Positions 1 through 7,937 of a DNA stretch of 27,489 nt are shown one piece after another (position 1 is the stretch's first letter; each line of letters begins with the position of its first letter). A model generated the notes under the pieces. The model was not told the origin of the DNA and ran no database searches. It worked only from the letters and a program-made list of their open reading frames with translations. The DNA is taken from the NCBI GenBank assembly GCA_947442255.1, contig CANEVO010000053.1:1-27489 (forward strand). Direction: 5' to 3'. The DNA is from Opitutia bacterium (GTDB lineage: Bacteria; Verrucomicrobiota; Verrucomicrobiae; Opitutales; Opitutaceae). Both the position numbers and the translations under genes were made by a program.

Positions 1-483
1 ATTTCGCAGTGGGTCAGCGAACGCGCCTGGCGCCCGCTCCCGCGTCGTGAGCACAGTGTGCGGAGCGACTACGATGTGGTCGAAGGCGTGCACAGCATCG
101 CGATCACGCCCACCGGCTGGGTCGAGGAGCGCAACATGTGGAAGCGCGCCACTGACGGTGGGAAGGCGATCGAGCCGCCGCGTTTCCTGGCCCAGGAAAT
201 CGGACTCGATCGTTATGAACGCATTACCTCGCCCAGCTTGGCCGCCGCGGATGCTTACTGGGCGAAGACGGATGCCTACTGGGCCTTCGTGCGAAAGGCG
301 TGGCGCGAGCAGATAGCGCAGCGCGATCGATTTGTCCTCCGCGACGAGGTGGACGGCAAAATCAGTTACCAGCACCACAACGAGTACATCCGCAAACTCG
401 AGTCGGGGGCCGCCTTCGATCCGGTCGAGGCGGATCGGCACGCGCAGAAGGCGGTGACGGCGTTTATTGGACCCGCTCCGTAA
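1..483 (+). CDS. DUF6607-like protein, 3' part only
   Basis: The frame is open from the first base and stops with TAA at 481-483, giving 160 visible residues, so the true start lies outside the window. The visible part contains PLPRREHSVRSDY, then ITPTGWVEERNMWK, then repeated aromatic AYW motifs. From memory this resembles the C-terminal half of DUF6607 proteins, which carry PLPRRE...RxDYxV and ITxxGWxxEQ patterns; the match was not tested. No function is established for that family and none is proposed. An internal GTG at 58 could be taken as a start, but the conserved-looking upstream residues (WRPLPRRE) argue that it is internal. A 758-bp gene-free stretch follows. Confidence 0.6.
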   Translation: MSQWVSERAWRPLPRREHSVRSDYDVVEGVHSIAITPTGWVEERNMWKRATDGGKAIEPPRFLAQEIGLDRYERITSPSLAAADAYWAKTDAYWAFVRKAWREQIAQRDRFVLRDEVDGKISYQHHNEYIRKLESGAAFDPVEADRHAQKAVTAFIGPAP

Positions 484-768
484 TCGAAGACGGTCGCCGC
501 TGACCGAGGTAGACCCATCGCCACGGTCGCCTGCTCCCGATCCCTAGTGCTACCCATGCGTTCAAGTTACAGCCGGGCATGGGGTATGCGCTCATGGGCC
601 TGAGATCCTTTCCGTTTGGCCGAGAGCCTGCCGAACCTGCTTGCCGGCAGGCTCCATTCACGGGGTCATCTGGGCCCGGCGGCCAGCGCCGGCCCGACCG
701 TTAACTGCCCGAGCCGGAAAGATGCAGAAAGAAGCCGCCAAGGACGCGAAGCAGCGAACTTCGTCGCC

Positions 769-846
769 GTCCCGGAGCCATCCACCTCGGCGCTGATGAT
801 CGCCGGCGTGCTCGTCGTTGCGTTTCAATTGCGCCGCCGCCGGTAG
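769..846 (+). pseudogene. PEP-CTERM sorting-signal remnant
   Basis: Twenty-five residues ending at TAG (844-846) form a textbook PEP-CTERM tail: VPEPST, a hydrophobic segment (ALMIAGVLVVAF) and a basic end (QLRRRR). In the known system this C-terminal signal directs secreted proteins to an exosortase. The residues upstream in the same frame (from 616) are low-complexity and look like translated intergenic DNA, not a secreted domain. I infer that only the 3' end of a former PEP-CTERM gene survives. A very small intact gene is less likely because no signal peptide precedes the motif. Confidence 0.6.
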
Positions 847-851
847 TACCC

Positions 852-927
852 GTAGCGCCGGTCTCCGACCGGCGGCGGACGGATCATTGCCCGTAACGAA
901 TTTTGCTGGTCAAAGACGCGGCGCTAC
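852..927. repeat. Inverted pair of GTAG-headed REP palindromes
   Basis: Left unit 852-873: GTAG, then the stem GCCGGTC/GACCGGC around TCC at 857-873. Right unit 905-927, read on the minus strand: GTAGCGCCGCGTCTTTGACC. The two units face each other across about 31 bp, which is a BIME-like arrangement. GTAG-headed palindromes are the hallmark of REP elements mobilised by RAYT transposases; no RAYT gene is in the window. Confidence 0.7.
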
Positions 928-1023
928 TGGGGCATTATCGCCCGCTGAGACGTCTCGCGCGCGCACGAGGCGCGGCCCTGCGAAATGCGTGCAGGTGGCT
1001 CGTCCACGCCCGATTCTTACTTG

Positions 1024-1099
1024 GTAGCCCGCTGCGTGAGCAGCGGGACAACTTTAAGCGCCGCGATGGAGAAGTCCCTGCCCTCACGGACAGGGCTAC
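1024..1099. repeat. Second inverted pair of GTAG-headed palindromes
   Basis: Left unit: GTAG at 1024-1027 followed by CCCGCTG-CGTGAG-CAGCGGG (1028-1047). Right unit at 1075-1099 in opposite orientation: on the minus strand GTAG, then CCCTG and its partner CAGGG around a CCGTGAGGG-type core. The stems differ from those at 852-927, but the GTAG head and head-to-head layout are the same. The pair ends about 140 bp before the xylA start. Confidence 0.65.
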
Positions 1100-1241
1100 G
1101 CCGAGTGACCGAAGGAGGCGGCGCGCCACTCGCCCCTCGGTGCCGCAGCGCCAATGTCTAGATGTGGGGCGTCACGGCGCGACGGTCACTTCGCGCTGGT
1201 TCTCCGCGACGGCGCTCCGTTACCGTGGGGAAACTTTCTTC

Positions 1242-2570
1242 ATGAAAAAATCCCGCGCCCACTTTCCCCGGATCAAGACCATCGCCTACGAGGGCCCGCA
1301 GAGCACGAATCCGCTCGCCTTCCGGCATTACAATCCCGACGAGGTGATCGAGGGGAAGACGATGGCCGCGCACCTGCGATTTTCCATCGCCTACTGGCAT
1401 TCGTTCCGCGGCACGGGCGGCGATCCTTTCGGACCCGGCACGATCCAGCGGCCGTGGGAAAAGGGTCCCGATCCCGTTTCGATCGCGAAGACCCGGATGG
1501 ATGCCGCGTTCGAGTTCTTTCAAAAGATCCGCGCCCCGTTCTGGGCCTTCCACGATCGCGACATCGCCCCCGAGGGTCGCACGCTCGCGGAATCCAACCG
1601 CCACCTCGACGCCCTCGTCGATCACGCGCGCGGCCTCCAGCGCGCCACCGGCGTAAAGCTGCTCTGGGGCACGGCCAACCTCTTCTCCCACCCGCGCTAC
1701 ATGTGCGGCGCGGCGACCAACCCCGACGCCCACGTCTTCGCCTACGCTGCGGCGCAGGTGAAGAAGGCCCTCGAATCCACGCAGCGGCTCGGCGGCGAGG
1801 GCTACGTGTTCTGGGGCGGCCGCGAGGGTTACGAGACGCTCCTCAACACCAACCTGAAGCGGGAGCAGGAACACCTCGCCGCGTTCCTGCACATGGCGGT
1901 GGATCACGCCAAGGCGATCGGCTTCAAGGGCCAGTTCCTGATCGAACCCAAGCCGATGGAGCCGACCAAGCATCAGTACGATTTCGACGTCGCCAGCGGC
2001 ATCGCCTTTCTGCGCACCCACGGGCTCGAGAAACATTTCAAGTTCAACGTCGAGACCAACCACGCGACGCTGGCCGGACACACGTTCCAGCATGAGATCG
2101 AGGTCGCGATCGCCCACGGCATGCTCGGCTCGATCGATGCCAACAGCGGCGATCCGCTGCTGGGCTGGGACACGGATCAGTTCAGCACCGACGTCCGCGA
2201 ACTCACCCTCGCCATGATCCCGATCCTCCGCGCCGGCGGCATCGGTCGCGGCGGCTTCAACTTCGATGCCAAGCTGCGGCGCCCGTCCACCGATTTGGAG
2301 GATCTCTTCCTGGCCCATATCGGCGGGATGGATGCGTACGCCCTCGCCTTCAAGGTCGCGCGCCACGCGCTCGCGGACGGGAAGTTCGATGCGTTCCTGG
2401 ACCAACGGTACGCGAGTTACGACACGGGCTTCGGCCGCGACATCGAGAAACGCCGGGTCGGGTTCAAGGAGCTGAACCAGCTGGTCCTGAAGAAACTCGG
2501 CGAGCCGAAGCTCCGCTCCGGCAAGCAGGAGTACCTGGAAAATCTGCTCCTCAGCTACCTCCATCGCTGA
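1242..2570 (+). CDS. xylA: Xylose isomerase
   Basis: A 442-residue protein that interconverts D-xylose and D-xylulose in the cytoplasm. The sequence shows the class II xylose isomerase pattern: [10 protein letters not shown] with the catalytic His104 and Asp107, [16 protein letters not shown] (188-203), the metal-binding [15 protein letters not shown] starting at Glu235, [17 protein letters not shown], and [16 protein letters not shown]. Length and order of motifs fit an intact enzyme. ATG 1242 (MKKSRAHF) is chosen because the open frame upstream translates REP palindromes and the family begins about here; no strong Shine-Dalgarno sequence is visible. Its usual partner, a sugar kinase, lies 5.4 kb downstream at 7938, with unrelated-looking envelope and transport genes between. 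Confidence 0.97.
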   Translation: MKKSRAHFPRIKTIAYEGPQSTNPLAFRHYNPDEVIEGKTMAAHLRFSIAYWHSFRGTGGDPFGPGTIQRPWEKGPDPVSIAKTRMDAAFEFFQKIRAPFWAFHDRDIAPEGRTLAESNRHLDALVDHARGLQRATGVKLLWGTANLFSHPRYMCGAATNPDAHVFAYAAAQVKKALESTQRLGGEGYVFWGGREGYETLLNTNLKREQEHLAAFLHMAVDHAKAIGFKGQFLIEPKPMEPTKHQYDFDVASGIAFLRTHGLEKHFKFNVETNHATLAGHTFQHEIEVAIAHGMLGSIDANSGDPLLGWDTDQFSTDVRELTLAMIPILRAGGIGRGGFNFDAKLRRPSTDLEDLFLAHIGGMDAYALAFKVARHALADGKFDAFLDQRYASYDTGFGRDIEKRRVGFKELNQLVLKKLGEPKLRSGKQEYLENLLLSYLHR

Positions 2571-2690
2571 GCCGGAACTCGCGCCGAGTTCCGCAAATCC
2601 CGCCCCACCGGCTGCGGCGCCGGAGGAGGGCCGGGTTTCACCGTATTGTTTTGAAGGCACCGCCCCCCGCCTCGAGTGTCAGCTCCTCCG

Positions 2691-3617
2691 ATGCCCCGCA
2701 TCTCCTTTTCCCAGGTCGCATGGTCTATCGTTCTGTTTGTCCTCGCCACGACTGGAGCCCGCGCCGCGGAGCCCGCCACGGGGATGCGGGAGCGCGTCCT
2801 GCGCATGACAGAATTCCTGGATACGATGCTGCCTGGTACGCTCGGCGCGAAGAATCTTACCCTGCACTTTACCCCGAAGTTCAGCGACCTGCGCGACGAG
2901 GATTACATCCGGTATCCGGTCGAGCTGCGCTACGGCCTCAACGATCGGCTGGATCTGACCGGCGGGATCGTGCCCTTCGGTCCGAATCCGATCCAGACGG
3001 GCCGTGACCACCGCTGGGGCCCCGGGGAATTGAAGTTCGGCGCGCGCTACGATTGGGCTTCGTCCCTCGGCTTCTTCGACCAGACCACCTTCGGGCTCGA
3101 GACGCGCTTCCCGCTGGGCAAGCCGCCAACCGGCCTCAACGACCACTATAGCCACCTCAAGCCGATCCTCGCCGCCGCGCGGACCCTGCGGATTTGGCCG
3201 AACACCACCTTCTACACCAACCTGAGCTACGATCGGAGCATCGTCCTCACCCGACGCGGCCTCCCGCCGCCGGACGTGATTCGGCGCAATATCATCGATG
3301 TGTGGCCGGGCCTGCTCTTCAAGCGCTCGGAATTCGGCTATTTCGGCGAGTATCGTTTCAGCCATATCAGCGGGGACCTCGACTGGCACCTCGCGCACGA
3401 AATCCGGTTTGGCACCATTTGGGATATTCCGCTGGATCGCTCCGAGCCATGGAAGCTGCCAGGCAAGTGGCAGGTGGAACTCGCGTACAAGATCAAGCAC
3501 GAGGAAGGCCGGGACACGGCGCACGGCATCTTCGCCCGCGTGAACTGGCGCACGACCTTGCGCGAGGTCTTCGGCCCCACGCCGCCCCGCACGGTGCGCG
3601 TGGTGAGAGACAAGTGA
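2691..3617 (+). CDS. Probable outer-membrane beta-barrel protein
   Basis: A 308-residue secreted protein. The N-terminus (MPRISFSQVAWSIVLFVLATTGARA) is a clear signal peptide, with likely cleavage before AEPATG. The mature part has alternating hydrophobic and polar strands rich in aromatic residues (YPVELRYGLNDRLDLTGGI, GELKFGARYDWA, FGYFGEYRFSHISGD, WQVELAYKIKHE), as expected for a transmembrane beta-barrel. I do not recognise the family with certainty; it recalls the 'transporter/MetA-pathway' barrels. ATG 2691 is preferred to the in-frame GTG 2676 because it places the signal peptide at the N-terminus. The next gene starts 18 bp after its stop on the same strand, so the two are probably co-transcribed. 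Confidence 0.75.
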   Translation: MPRISFSQVAWSIVLFVLATTGARAAEPATGMRERVLRMTEFLDTMLPGTLGAKNLTLHFTPKFSDLRDEDYIRYPVELRYGLNDRLDLTGGIVPFGPNPIQTGRDHRWGPGELKFGARYDWASSLGFFDQTTFGLETRFPLGKPPTGLNDHYSHLKPILAAARTLRIWPNTTFYTNLSYDRSIVLTRRGLPPPDVIRRNIIDVWPGLLFKRSEFGYFGEYRFSHISGDLDWHLAHEIRFGTIWDIPLDRSEPWKLPGKWQVELAYKIKHEEGRDTAHGIFARVNWRTTLREVFGPTPPRTVRVVRDK

Positions 3618-3635
3618 TCCCTTTTCACCCACTCC

Positions 3636-4055
3636 ATGAGCGTAAAACTCGTCCTGCCGTGGCTGCTGGTCCTGAGCCTCCTGACCGGATGCTCCTCCGT
3701 CTCGACGCGCCAGGTGATCCCGCTCGACACCTTTCGCCACATTTACGTCGAGCAGCGGCAGGCCGATAACAATCACCTGCACCTCCTCCTCGTGGCGGAG
3801 CTGCAGCGGCTCGGCCGGACGGCCTCGTCGGGCCCGCTGACGATGATGCCACGGGAAGCGGATGCCGTGCTGACTTACAACGACCGCTGGGAGTGGGATT
3901 TTAAGACCTACCTGATCGAGATGACGATCGAGGTGCATACCGCGCGGACCCGCAAGAAACTCGCCGACGGCCGCTATCACCAGCCCTCGTTGAAGACGAA
4001 AGCACCCGCCGCGGTGATTCAGGAACTGTTGGGGCCGTTGTTCGGAAAAACGTAG
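3636..4055 (+). CDS. Small lipoprotein of unknown function
   Basis: A 139-residue protein beginning with a lipoprotein signal peptide (MSVKLVLPWLLVLSLLTGC) whose lipobox LLTGC puts the lipidated cysteine at residue 19. The mature part includes FRHIYVEQRQADNNHLHLLLVAELQRLG and ADAVLTYNDRWEWDFKTYLIEMTIEVHTARTRKKLA, a mixed alpha/beta layout seen in small periplasmic lipoproteins. I could not name a family. It lies 18 bp after the beta-barrel gene and may act with it at the outer membrane; that link rests on position only. A composite palindromic repeat follows the stop and separates it from the convergent gene. Confidence 0.75.
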   Translation: MSVKLVLPWLLVLSLLTGCSSVSTRQVIPLDTFRHIYVEQRQADNNHLHLLLVAELQRLGRTASSGPLTMMPREADAVLTYNDRWEWDFKTYLIEMTIEVHTARTRKKLADGRYHQPSLKTKAPAAVIQELLGPLFGKT

Positions 4056-4067
4056 CGCCCGGCGCGG

Positions 4068-4128
4068 CATGGGTCTCCCGACCCATGGAACCGGATTCGA
4101 AACGGATTTCACGGGTCGGAGACCCGTG
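4068..4128. repeat. Composite GGGTC palindrome pair between convergent genes
   Basis: Two palindromes lie 22 bp apart. The first, CATGGGTC-TCCC-GACCCATG, occupies 4068-4087; the second, CACGGGTC-GGA-GACCCGTG, occupies 4110-4128. They fill the space between two convergent genes and could end transcription from both sides, although no T tract follows. The same composite, in the opposite orientation and with a related spacer, occurs at 9316-9370. Confidence 0.75.
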
Positions 4129-4149
4129 CCACTCGGAGGCGAACCGACC

Positions 4150-4887
4150 TTACCGCTCGCCGCCGCCGCCCTTGCCCTTGCCCTTGCCGCGGCCCTCGCC
4201 GGGCGGGGGCTCCTCGAAATGCAGCGTCGTGCTGCTCTCGACGTACACGCCCTTGCCACCCTTCTTCGGCGGCTCGTAGGTCATCTGGGAAACGGCCGCG
4301 ATCGCCGGAATAATGAGTTGCACGTTCGGCTGCGTCTCGAACTGCGGATTCACGACCATGCCATCCGGGTTGACGACGAAACGCAGCTTCACGTCCTCCT
4401 TGACGCCCGACTTCGCCAGCGTCGCCGGATAGGCGGGCCGCGCCGGGTTCTTCACCTTGAGCCGGCCATAGGCCTTCGCGGTCATCGGCTCCTCTGGCAG
4501 CGGGAGGTAGACCTTGCGCTTGGCCATCGCGTTGATCTTCTGCTCGGGCGGTGCGAAGAACTTGAACGGGATCGTGACTTGCATGTCGACCGGCGCGCCG
4601 TCCAGCGCACCCGGTTGAAATTTCCACTGCTCGATTACGGCCATCGCCTCCGTGCCGAAGGCGGGGTGGTCGGCCGACTTCAGCACCGGTTCGCCGACTA
4701 AACCATCGGTCTTCACGAGGACATCGATTGTCGCTTCGCCGCTGGTCCCGGTGTCGACTAGGACGGCGGGGTACTTCGGCGACGGAAAAATTGTGGGCTT
4801 CGGCGCGGTGCGTTGCGCGAAGAGCGAAGGGGCGAGCGCGAAGGCCGCGAGAACTGTCAGGAACTGCCGACCGGGGAGGGGCTTCAT
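4150..4887 (-). CDS. Periplasmic protein with two TonB C-terminal-like domains
   Basis: A 245-residue protein with a signal peptide (FLTVLAAFALAPSLFAQ, cleaved near residue 25). Two TonB_C-like repeats follow: residues about 36-110 (SPKYPAVLVDTGTSGEATI ... EAMAVIEQWKFQPG) and 150-225 (RPAYPATLAKSGVKEDVKLRF ... IAAVSQMTYEPPKKGG). TonB_C domains normally contact TonB boxes of outer-membrane receptors. Here the transmembrane anchor and proline-rich spacer of a classical TonB are missing, and the protein ends in a Gly/Lys tail (GRGKGKGKGGGGER). It is therefore unlikely to be an energy transducer. ATG 4887 is chosen over the upstream start because it begins at the signal peptide. Confidence 0.8.
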   Translation of the reverse strand: MKPLPGRQFLTVLAAFALAPSLFAQRTAPKPTIFPSPKYPAVLVDTGTSGEATIDVLVKTDGLVGEPVLKSADHPAFGTEAMAVIEQWKFQPGALDGAPVDMQVTIPFKFFAPPEQKINAMAKRKVYLPLPEEPMTAKAYGRLKVKNPARPAYPATLAKSGVKEDVKLRFVVNPDGMVVNPQFETQPNVQLIIPAIAAVSQMTYEPPKKGGKGVYVESSTTLHFEEPPPGEGRGKGKGKGGGGER

Positions 4888-4962
4888 GGGTGGGATACCG
4901 CTATGCCTAGTCCCACCGGACAAATCGTGTCACTCCTTTCCGCGCGGCCAGTCGGACCCAAG

Positions 4963-4987
4963 TCCCTGCCCTCACGGGCAGGGCTAC
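4963..4987 (-). repeat. GTAG-headed REP palindrome
   Basis: On the minus strand this reads GTAG followed by the perfect 8-bp stem CCCTGCCC/GGGCAGGG around a 4-nt loop (stem 4964-4983). It is nearly identical to the unit at 1075-1099. A degenerate relative (CCTGCGGCGTGGGCAGCGGG) follows at about 5008-5028. It lies in the 275-bp divergent space between the TonB-C gene and the POT transporter. Confidence 0.65.
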
Positions 4988-5162
4988 CCGGCAGTGGCAG
5001 CCTGCGGCGTGGGCAGCGGGCGGTTCGGCCTGCCCTATCCGTCGGGCGATCACGCGAGTCTCAAAAGCGGGATCCGCCGGCGTTCGACGCGTCGCGCCAC
5101 GGTCCTTGAACACCCACGCAACGCAGTTGCCCCCGACCTCTCGAACCGCAAGCTCGCGCCGC

Positions 5163-6680
5163 ATGAGTTTACCCCCGCGGGATGCTGCCGCACTGATCGA
5201 GAGGGCTGCGCTCCTGCCTGCGCATCCGCAGTTTCTCGGACATCCGCGGCCGCTGTTGACGCTGTTCTTCGCCGAACTGTGGGAACGCTTCTCCTACTAT
5301 GGCATGCGCGCGCTGCTCACCCTTTACATGGTCGCGCCGCTCGCGGCCGGCGGGCTCAACCTGTCGACGGCCAAGGCCACATTGATCTACGGCACGTACA
5401 CGAGCTCGGTGTACATGCTGTCGATCCCGGGCGGGACGATCGCGGACAGCATTCTGGGTTCGCGGATGACGGTCTTGATCGGAGGGATCATCATCGCCGC
5501 CGGCCATTTCTCGATGGCGGTGCCCAGCGAGACCACGTTTTACCTCGGACTGCTCCTCATCGTGCTCGGCACCGGCCTGCTCAAGCCGAACATCAGCGCG
5601 ATGGTCGGCCAGTTGTACGCCCCCGGCGATCTGCGGCGCGATGCCGGCTTCTCGATCTTCTACATGGGCATCAACGCCGGCGCCTTCATGGCCCCGTTTG
5701 TCACCGGCTTCCTCGCCCAGCACAGTGCGTTCAAGGGCCTGCTCGCGCGTTGGGGCCTGGATCCGAATCACTCGTGGCACTGGGGTTTCGCGGCCGCGGG
5801 GGTCGGCATGGTCCTCGGACTGATTGTGTTTGTGGTGTTCGGCGGCGAGTTGAAGCAAGTCAGCCCACCCCCGGCGCGAACCCCGGGCGCGTGGAAGAAA
5901 CCGGTGATCGCCATGGTTGGCACCCTGGGTCTCGCGGCGATTGTGGCCCTTTCGGATCAGCCGGCGTTCACCTGGCTTCGCTATCTCTTCATCCTCGTAC
6001 CGATCGGCCTGATGGTTTGGTTCGGACGATCGCCGGAGCCGAACGTCCGCCGGCTCGGCGCGATTTTCTTCTTCTTCATCGGAGCCTTCATTTTCTGGGC
6101 GCTCTTCGAGCAGGCCGGCACCTCGCTCAGCCTCTTTGCCGATCGTTTCACGGCCAAGCATGTGGGCGGGATCGAGGTCCCCTCTTCGTGGTACCAGGCG
6201 GCCAATCCCGTTTTCGTCATCCTCCTCGCCCCGCTGTTCGCGATCCTCTGGACGCGGCTCGGCGACCGCCAGCCCTCGAGTCCGCTGAAGTTCACGATCG
6301 GGCTCTTCTTTCTCGCCCTCGCCTTCAGCCTGATGATCCCGGCCGCGAAACTCGCCCTCGCAGGTCGGGTGAGCCCCCTCTGGCTGCTGGGCCTTTATTT
6401 CCTGCAGACCGTCGGTGAAATGTTCCTGAGCCCGGTCGGCCTGAGCACGTTCACCAAGCTCGCCCCGCGCCATCTCGTCGGCGTGATGCTGGGCATCTGG
6501 TATCTGGGCGCCGCCTTCGGCAACAAGTTCGCGGGTGTGCTGGCCGCCAGCTTCGGCGAGGGAAATGCCGAGAACCTCGATCGCTTCTTCGGCCAGCAGG
6601 CGCTGGCGGTGCTAATCATTGCCGGGATCTTTCTCGCCCTCGTGCCGTGGGTCCGCCGCCGCATGGACGGGGTCAAGTAA
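5163..6680 (+). CDS. POT-family proton-coupled oligopeptide transporter
   Basis: A 505-residue inner-membrane protein with about 12-14 hydrophobic segments. It carries the signatures of the proton-dependent oligopeptide transporter (PTR2/POT) branch of the MFS: ExxERFSYYG at residues 38-46, which couples proton movement to transport, GTGLLKPNISAMVGQLY at 136-152, and RDAGFSIFYMGINAGAF at 159-175. The family imports di- and tripeptides with protons; some members carry other solutes, so the substrate is not certain. ATG 5163 is chosen because it begins shortly before the first conserved segment; the in-frame TTG at 5106 lacks support. It lies between sugar genes but is not of a sugar-transporter type. 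Confidence 0.9.
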   Translation: MSLPPRDAAALIERAALLPAHPQFLGHPRPLLTLFFAELWERFSYYGMRALLTLYMVAPLAAGGLNLSTAKATLIYGTYTSSVYMLSIPGGTIADSILGSRMTVLIGGIIIAAGHFSMAVPSETTFYLGLLLIVLGTGLLKPNISAMVGQLYAPGDLRRDAGFSIFYMGINAGAFMAPFVTGFLAQHSAFKGLLARWGLDPNHSWHWGFAAAGVGMVLGLIVFVVFGGELKQVSPPPARTPGAWKKPVIAMVGTLGLAAIVALSDQPAFTWLRYLFILVPIGLMVWFGRSPEPNVRRLGAIFFFFIGAFIFWALFEQAGTSLSLFADRFTAKHVGGIEVPSSWYQAANPVFVILLAPLFAILWTRLGDRQPSSPLKFTIGLFFLALAFSLMIPAAKLALAGRVSPLWLLGLYFLQTVGEMFLSPVGLSTFTKLAPRHLVGVMLGIWYLGAAFGNKFAGVLAASFGEGNAENLDRFFGQQALAVLIIAGIFLALVPWVRRRMDGVK

Positions 6681-6820
6681 CGAACCTCGTCTCCCGGCCG
6701 GAGATTGCAGCCGCGAGCGCGTCCGCACCACGCCTGGCCTGCCTCGGCCTGATTGTCGTAGGAGTGGTCGGCCTGAAGGTGTTGCCCAAGTAGTCCTGGC
6801 GACGGGCCGAACCCGCCGAA

Positions 6821-6847
6821 GTAGCGCCGGTCAGAGACCGGCGCTAC
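6821..6847. repeat. Perfect GTAG-headed REP palindrome
   Basis: A perfect 12-bp stem, GTAGCGCCGGTC and its complement, around the loop AGA, with GTAG at both 5' ends. It lies in the 227-bp gap after the POT gene. It could work as a Rho-independent-like structure, but no T run follows. Confidence 0.8.
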
Positions 6848-6907
6848 TCCCTCGGCCGCCTTCGCCCTTGCCCGGCGCCGCGACGTCGGGCAGCAACCCT
6901 TTCACTC

Positions 6908-7756
6908 ATGAGCCCCGCGCCAACGTTCGAACTCGGCATTCTCAACAAGGGCTATTTCGACGGCGGCGATGGCGGCCCGCTCCGGTACACGCCGGATCAG
7001 ATGGCGCAGACCTGCGCGGAGATGGAACTCGATCTCGAGATCACGGTTCGCTCCAACGGCCACATCAAGCCGGAGCGCGCGCCCGATGAATTGCCGCCGA
7101 TGGCCGAGGCGCTGGCGAAGCGCGGCCGCAAGCTGCTCTGCCTCGCCCTCGACACCGTCCGGCCCGACGAGCCGCACTGGCAGAAGACCGTCCTCACCGC
7201 GAAGCAACTCGGTCTGAAGCAGTATCGGCATCGGGGTTTCAAATACACTCCCGGCAAACCGCTGAAGGCCCAGGTCGCGGACTTCCATGCCATGGCCCGC
7301 GAGTTCGCCGACTTCAACCGGCAGGTCGGCATCCAGGCCGTGTACCAGATTCACTGCGGCCGTGAGATGGCCGGCGGCGCCGCCTGGGACCTTGACCAGA
7401 TTCTCGGCGACATCGATCCGCAGTGGTTCGCGATCGCCTTCGATGTCCGCCACGTGATGGTCGAACAGGGTCTCTCCTGGCCGAATGCCGTCGAACTGCT
7501 CGGACCGCGCATCGCCGCCCTTTGCATCAAGAGCTTCCAGTGGGACGGCCGGAAGCCCGTTGATGTCCCCCTCGGCCAGGGTAATATTGATCAGGAGATT
7601 GTTCGACAGGTCGTCGCCGCCCACGGGGGGCCGATGCCAACCTTCATCCATCTCGAACACCGTCCCGCGGTGCCGGTCCCCTTTGCGCAGCGCGCCGAAA
7701 TCGTCGAGGCGTTTCGCGCCGATGCCCGGGTACTGCGCGGCTGGCTGGGGATCTAG
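6908..7756 (+). CDS. Sugar phosphate isomerase/epimerase-like TIM-barrel protein
   Basis: A 282-residue protein that looks like the xylose-isomerase-like TIM-barrel superfamily (AP endonuclease 2 fold). Supporting segments are LGILNKGYFDG at the first strand, CAEMELDLEITVRSNGHIKPE, an alpha/beta repeat with QAVYQIHCGREMAGG, WFAIAFDVRHVMVEQG, ALCIKSFQWDG, and TFIHLEHRP near the end; the His, Glu and Asp residues in these are candidate metal ligands. Members isomerise or epimerise sugars, inositols or related acids. The substrate cannot be read from the sequence. ATG 6908 fits the fold. The FGGY kinase lies 181 bp downstream, with an octamer-type inverted repeat between, so the pair probably acts in one sugar pathway. 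Confidence 0.8.
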   Translation: MSPAPTFELGILNKGYFDGGDGGPLRYTPDQMAQTCAEMELDLEITVRSNGHIKPERAPDELPPMAEALAKRGRKLLCLALDTVRPDEPHWQKTVLTAKQLGLKQYRHRGFKYTPGKPLKAQVADFHAMAREFADFNRQVGIQAVYQIHCGREMAGGAAWDLDQILGDIDPQWFAIAFDVRHVMVEQGLSWPNAVELLGPRIAALCIKSFQWDGRKPVDVPLGQGNIDQEIVRQVVAAHGGPMPTFIHLEHRPAVPVPFAQRAEIVEAFRADARVLRGWLGI

Positions 7757-7760
7757 GCTT

Positions 7761-7867
7761 AACCACCAAGACACCGAGGCACCGGGAATACCCGGCGGCG
7801 GAAAGGGCGGAGCTGACCCAGCTGAATCACCATGACATCTCTGTGTCTCCGCGTCTCGGTGGTGAAA
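7761..7867. repeat. Inverted repeat of CACC-type octamers
   Basis: The left arm starts at 7761 and reads as octamers CACCAAGA, CACCGAGG, CACCGGGA. The right arm (about 7837-7867), on the minus strand, reads CACCGAGA, CGCGGAGA, CACAGAGA. The arms can pair around about 50 nt. I recognise the style from dispersed 'accaccaagacacc' repeats in Verrucomicrobia and Planctomycetes, but this is from memory. It fills the gap between the isomerase and the kinase. Confidence 0.65.
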
Positions 7868-7937
7868 CGGCTTGGTCTCTGTCGCTAACCCGAACCGAAC
7901 ATTGCCACGCCACGCCGGGGGCCGGTATGGGTTCGGG

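Larger units (their letters stand above)
484..1241. other. Gene-free stretch with PEP-CTERM remnant, hairpins and REP pairs
   Basis: No convincing gene lies in these 758 bp. In order it holds a hairpin at 625-653 (arms AGCCTGCCG and CGGCAGGCT), a GC-rich inverted repeat near 670-695, a decayed PEP-CTERM tail at 769-846, and two inverted pairs of GTAG-headed palindromes at 852-927 and 1024-1099. ORFs that cross it read through the palindromes and have no recognisable protein character. A promoter for xylA should lie in its 3' part, but no clear -35/-10 pair was found. Confidence 0.7.

Noticed and set aside
903..1241. 113-residue N-terminal extension of XylA
   Set aside because: The extension translates the REP palindromes and no xylose isomerase has such a leader; ATG 1242 fits the family start.
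1158..2660. 500-codon open frame on the minus strand across xylA
   Set aside because: It is the antisense shadow of a clear xylose isomerase. Its translation is Arg/Glu/Gly-rich with no motif, as expected from GC-rich codon bias.
2679..4259. 526-codon open frame on the minus strand across the beta-barrel and lipoprotein genes
   Set aside because: The plus-strand genes have a signal peptide and a lipobox at the correct places, whereas the antisense frame is low-complexity and has no recognisable domain.
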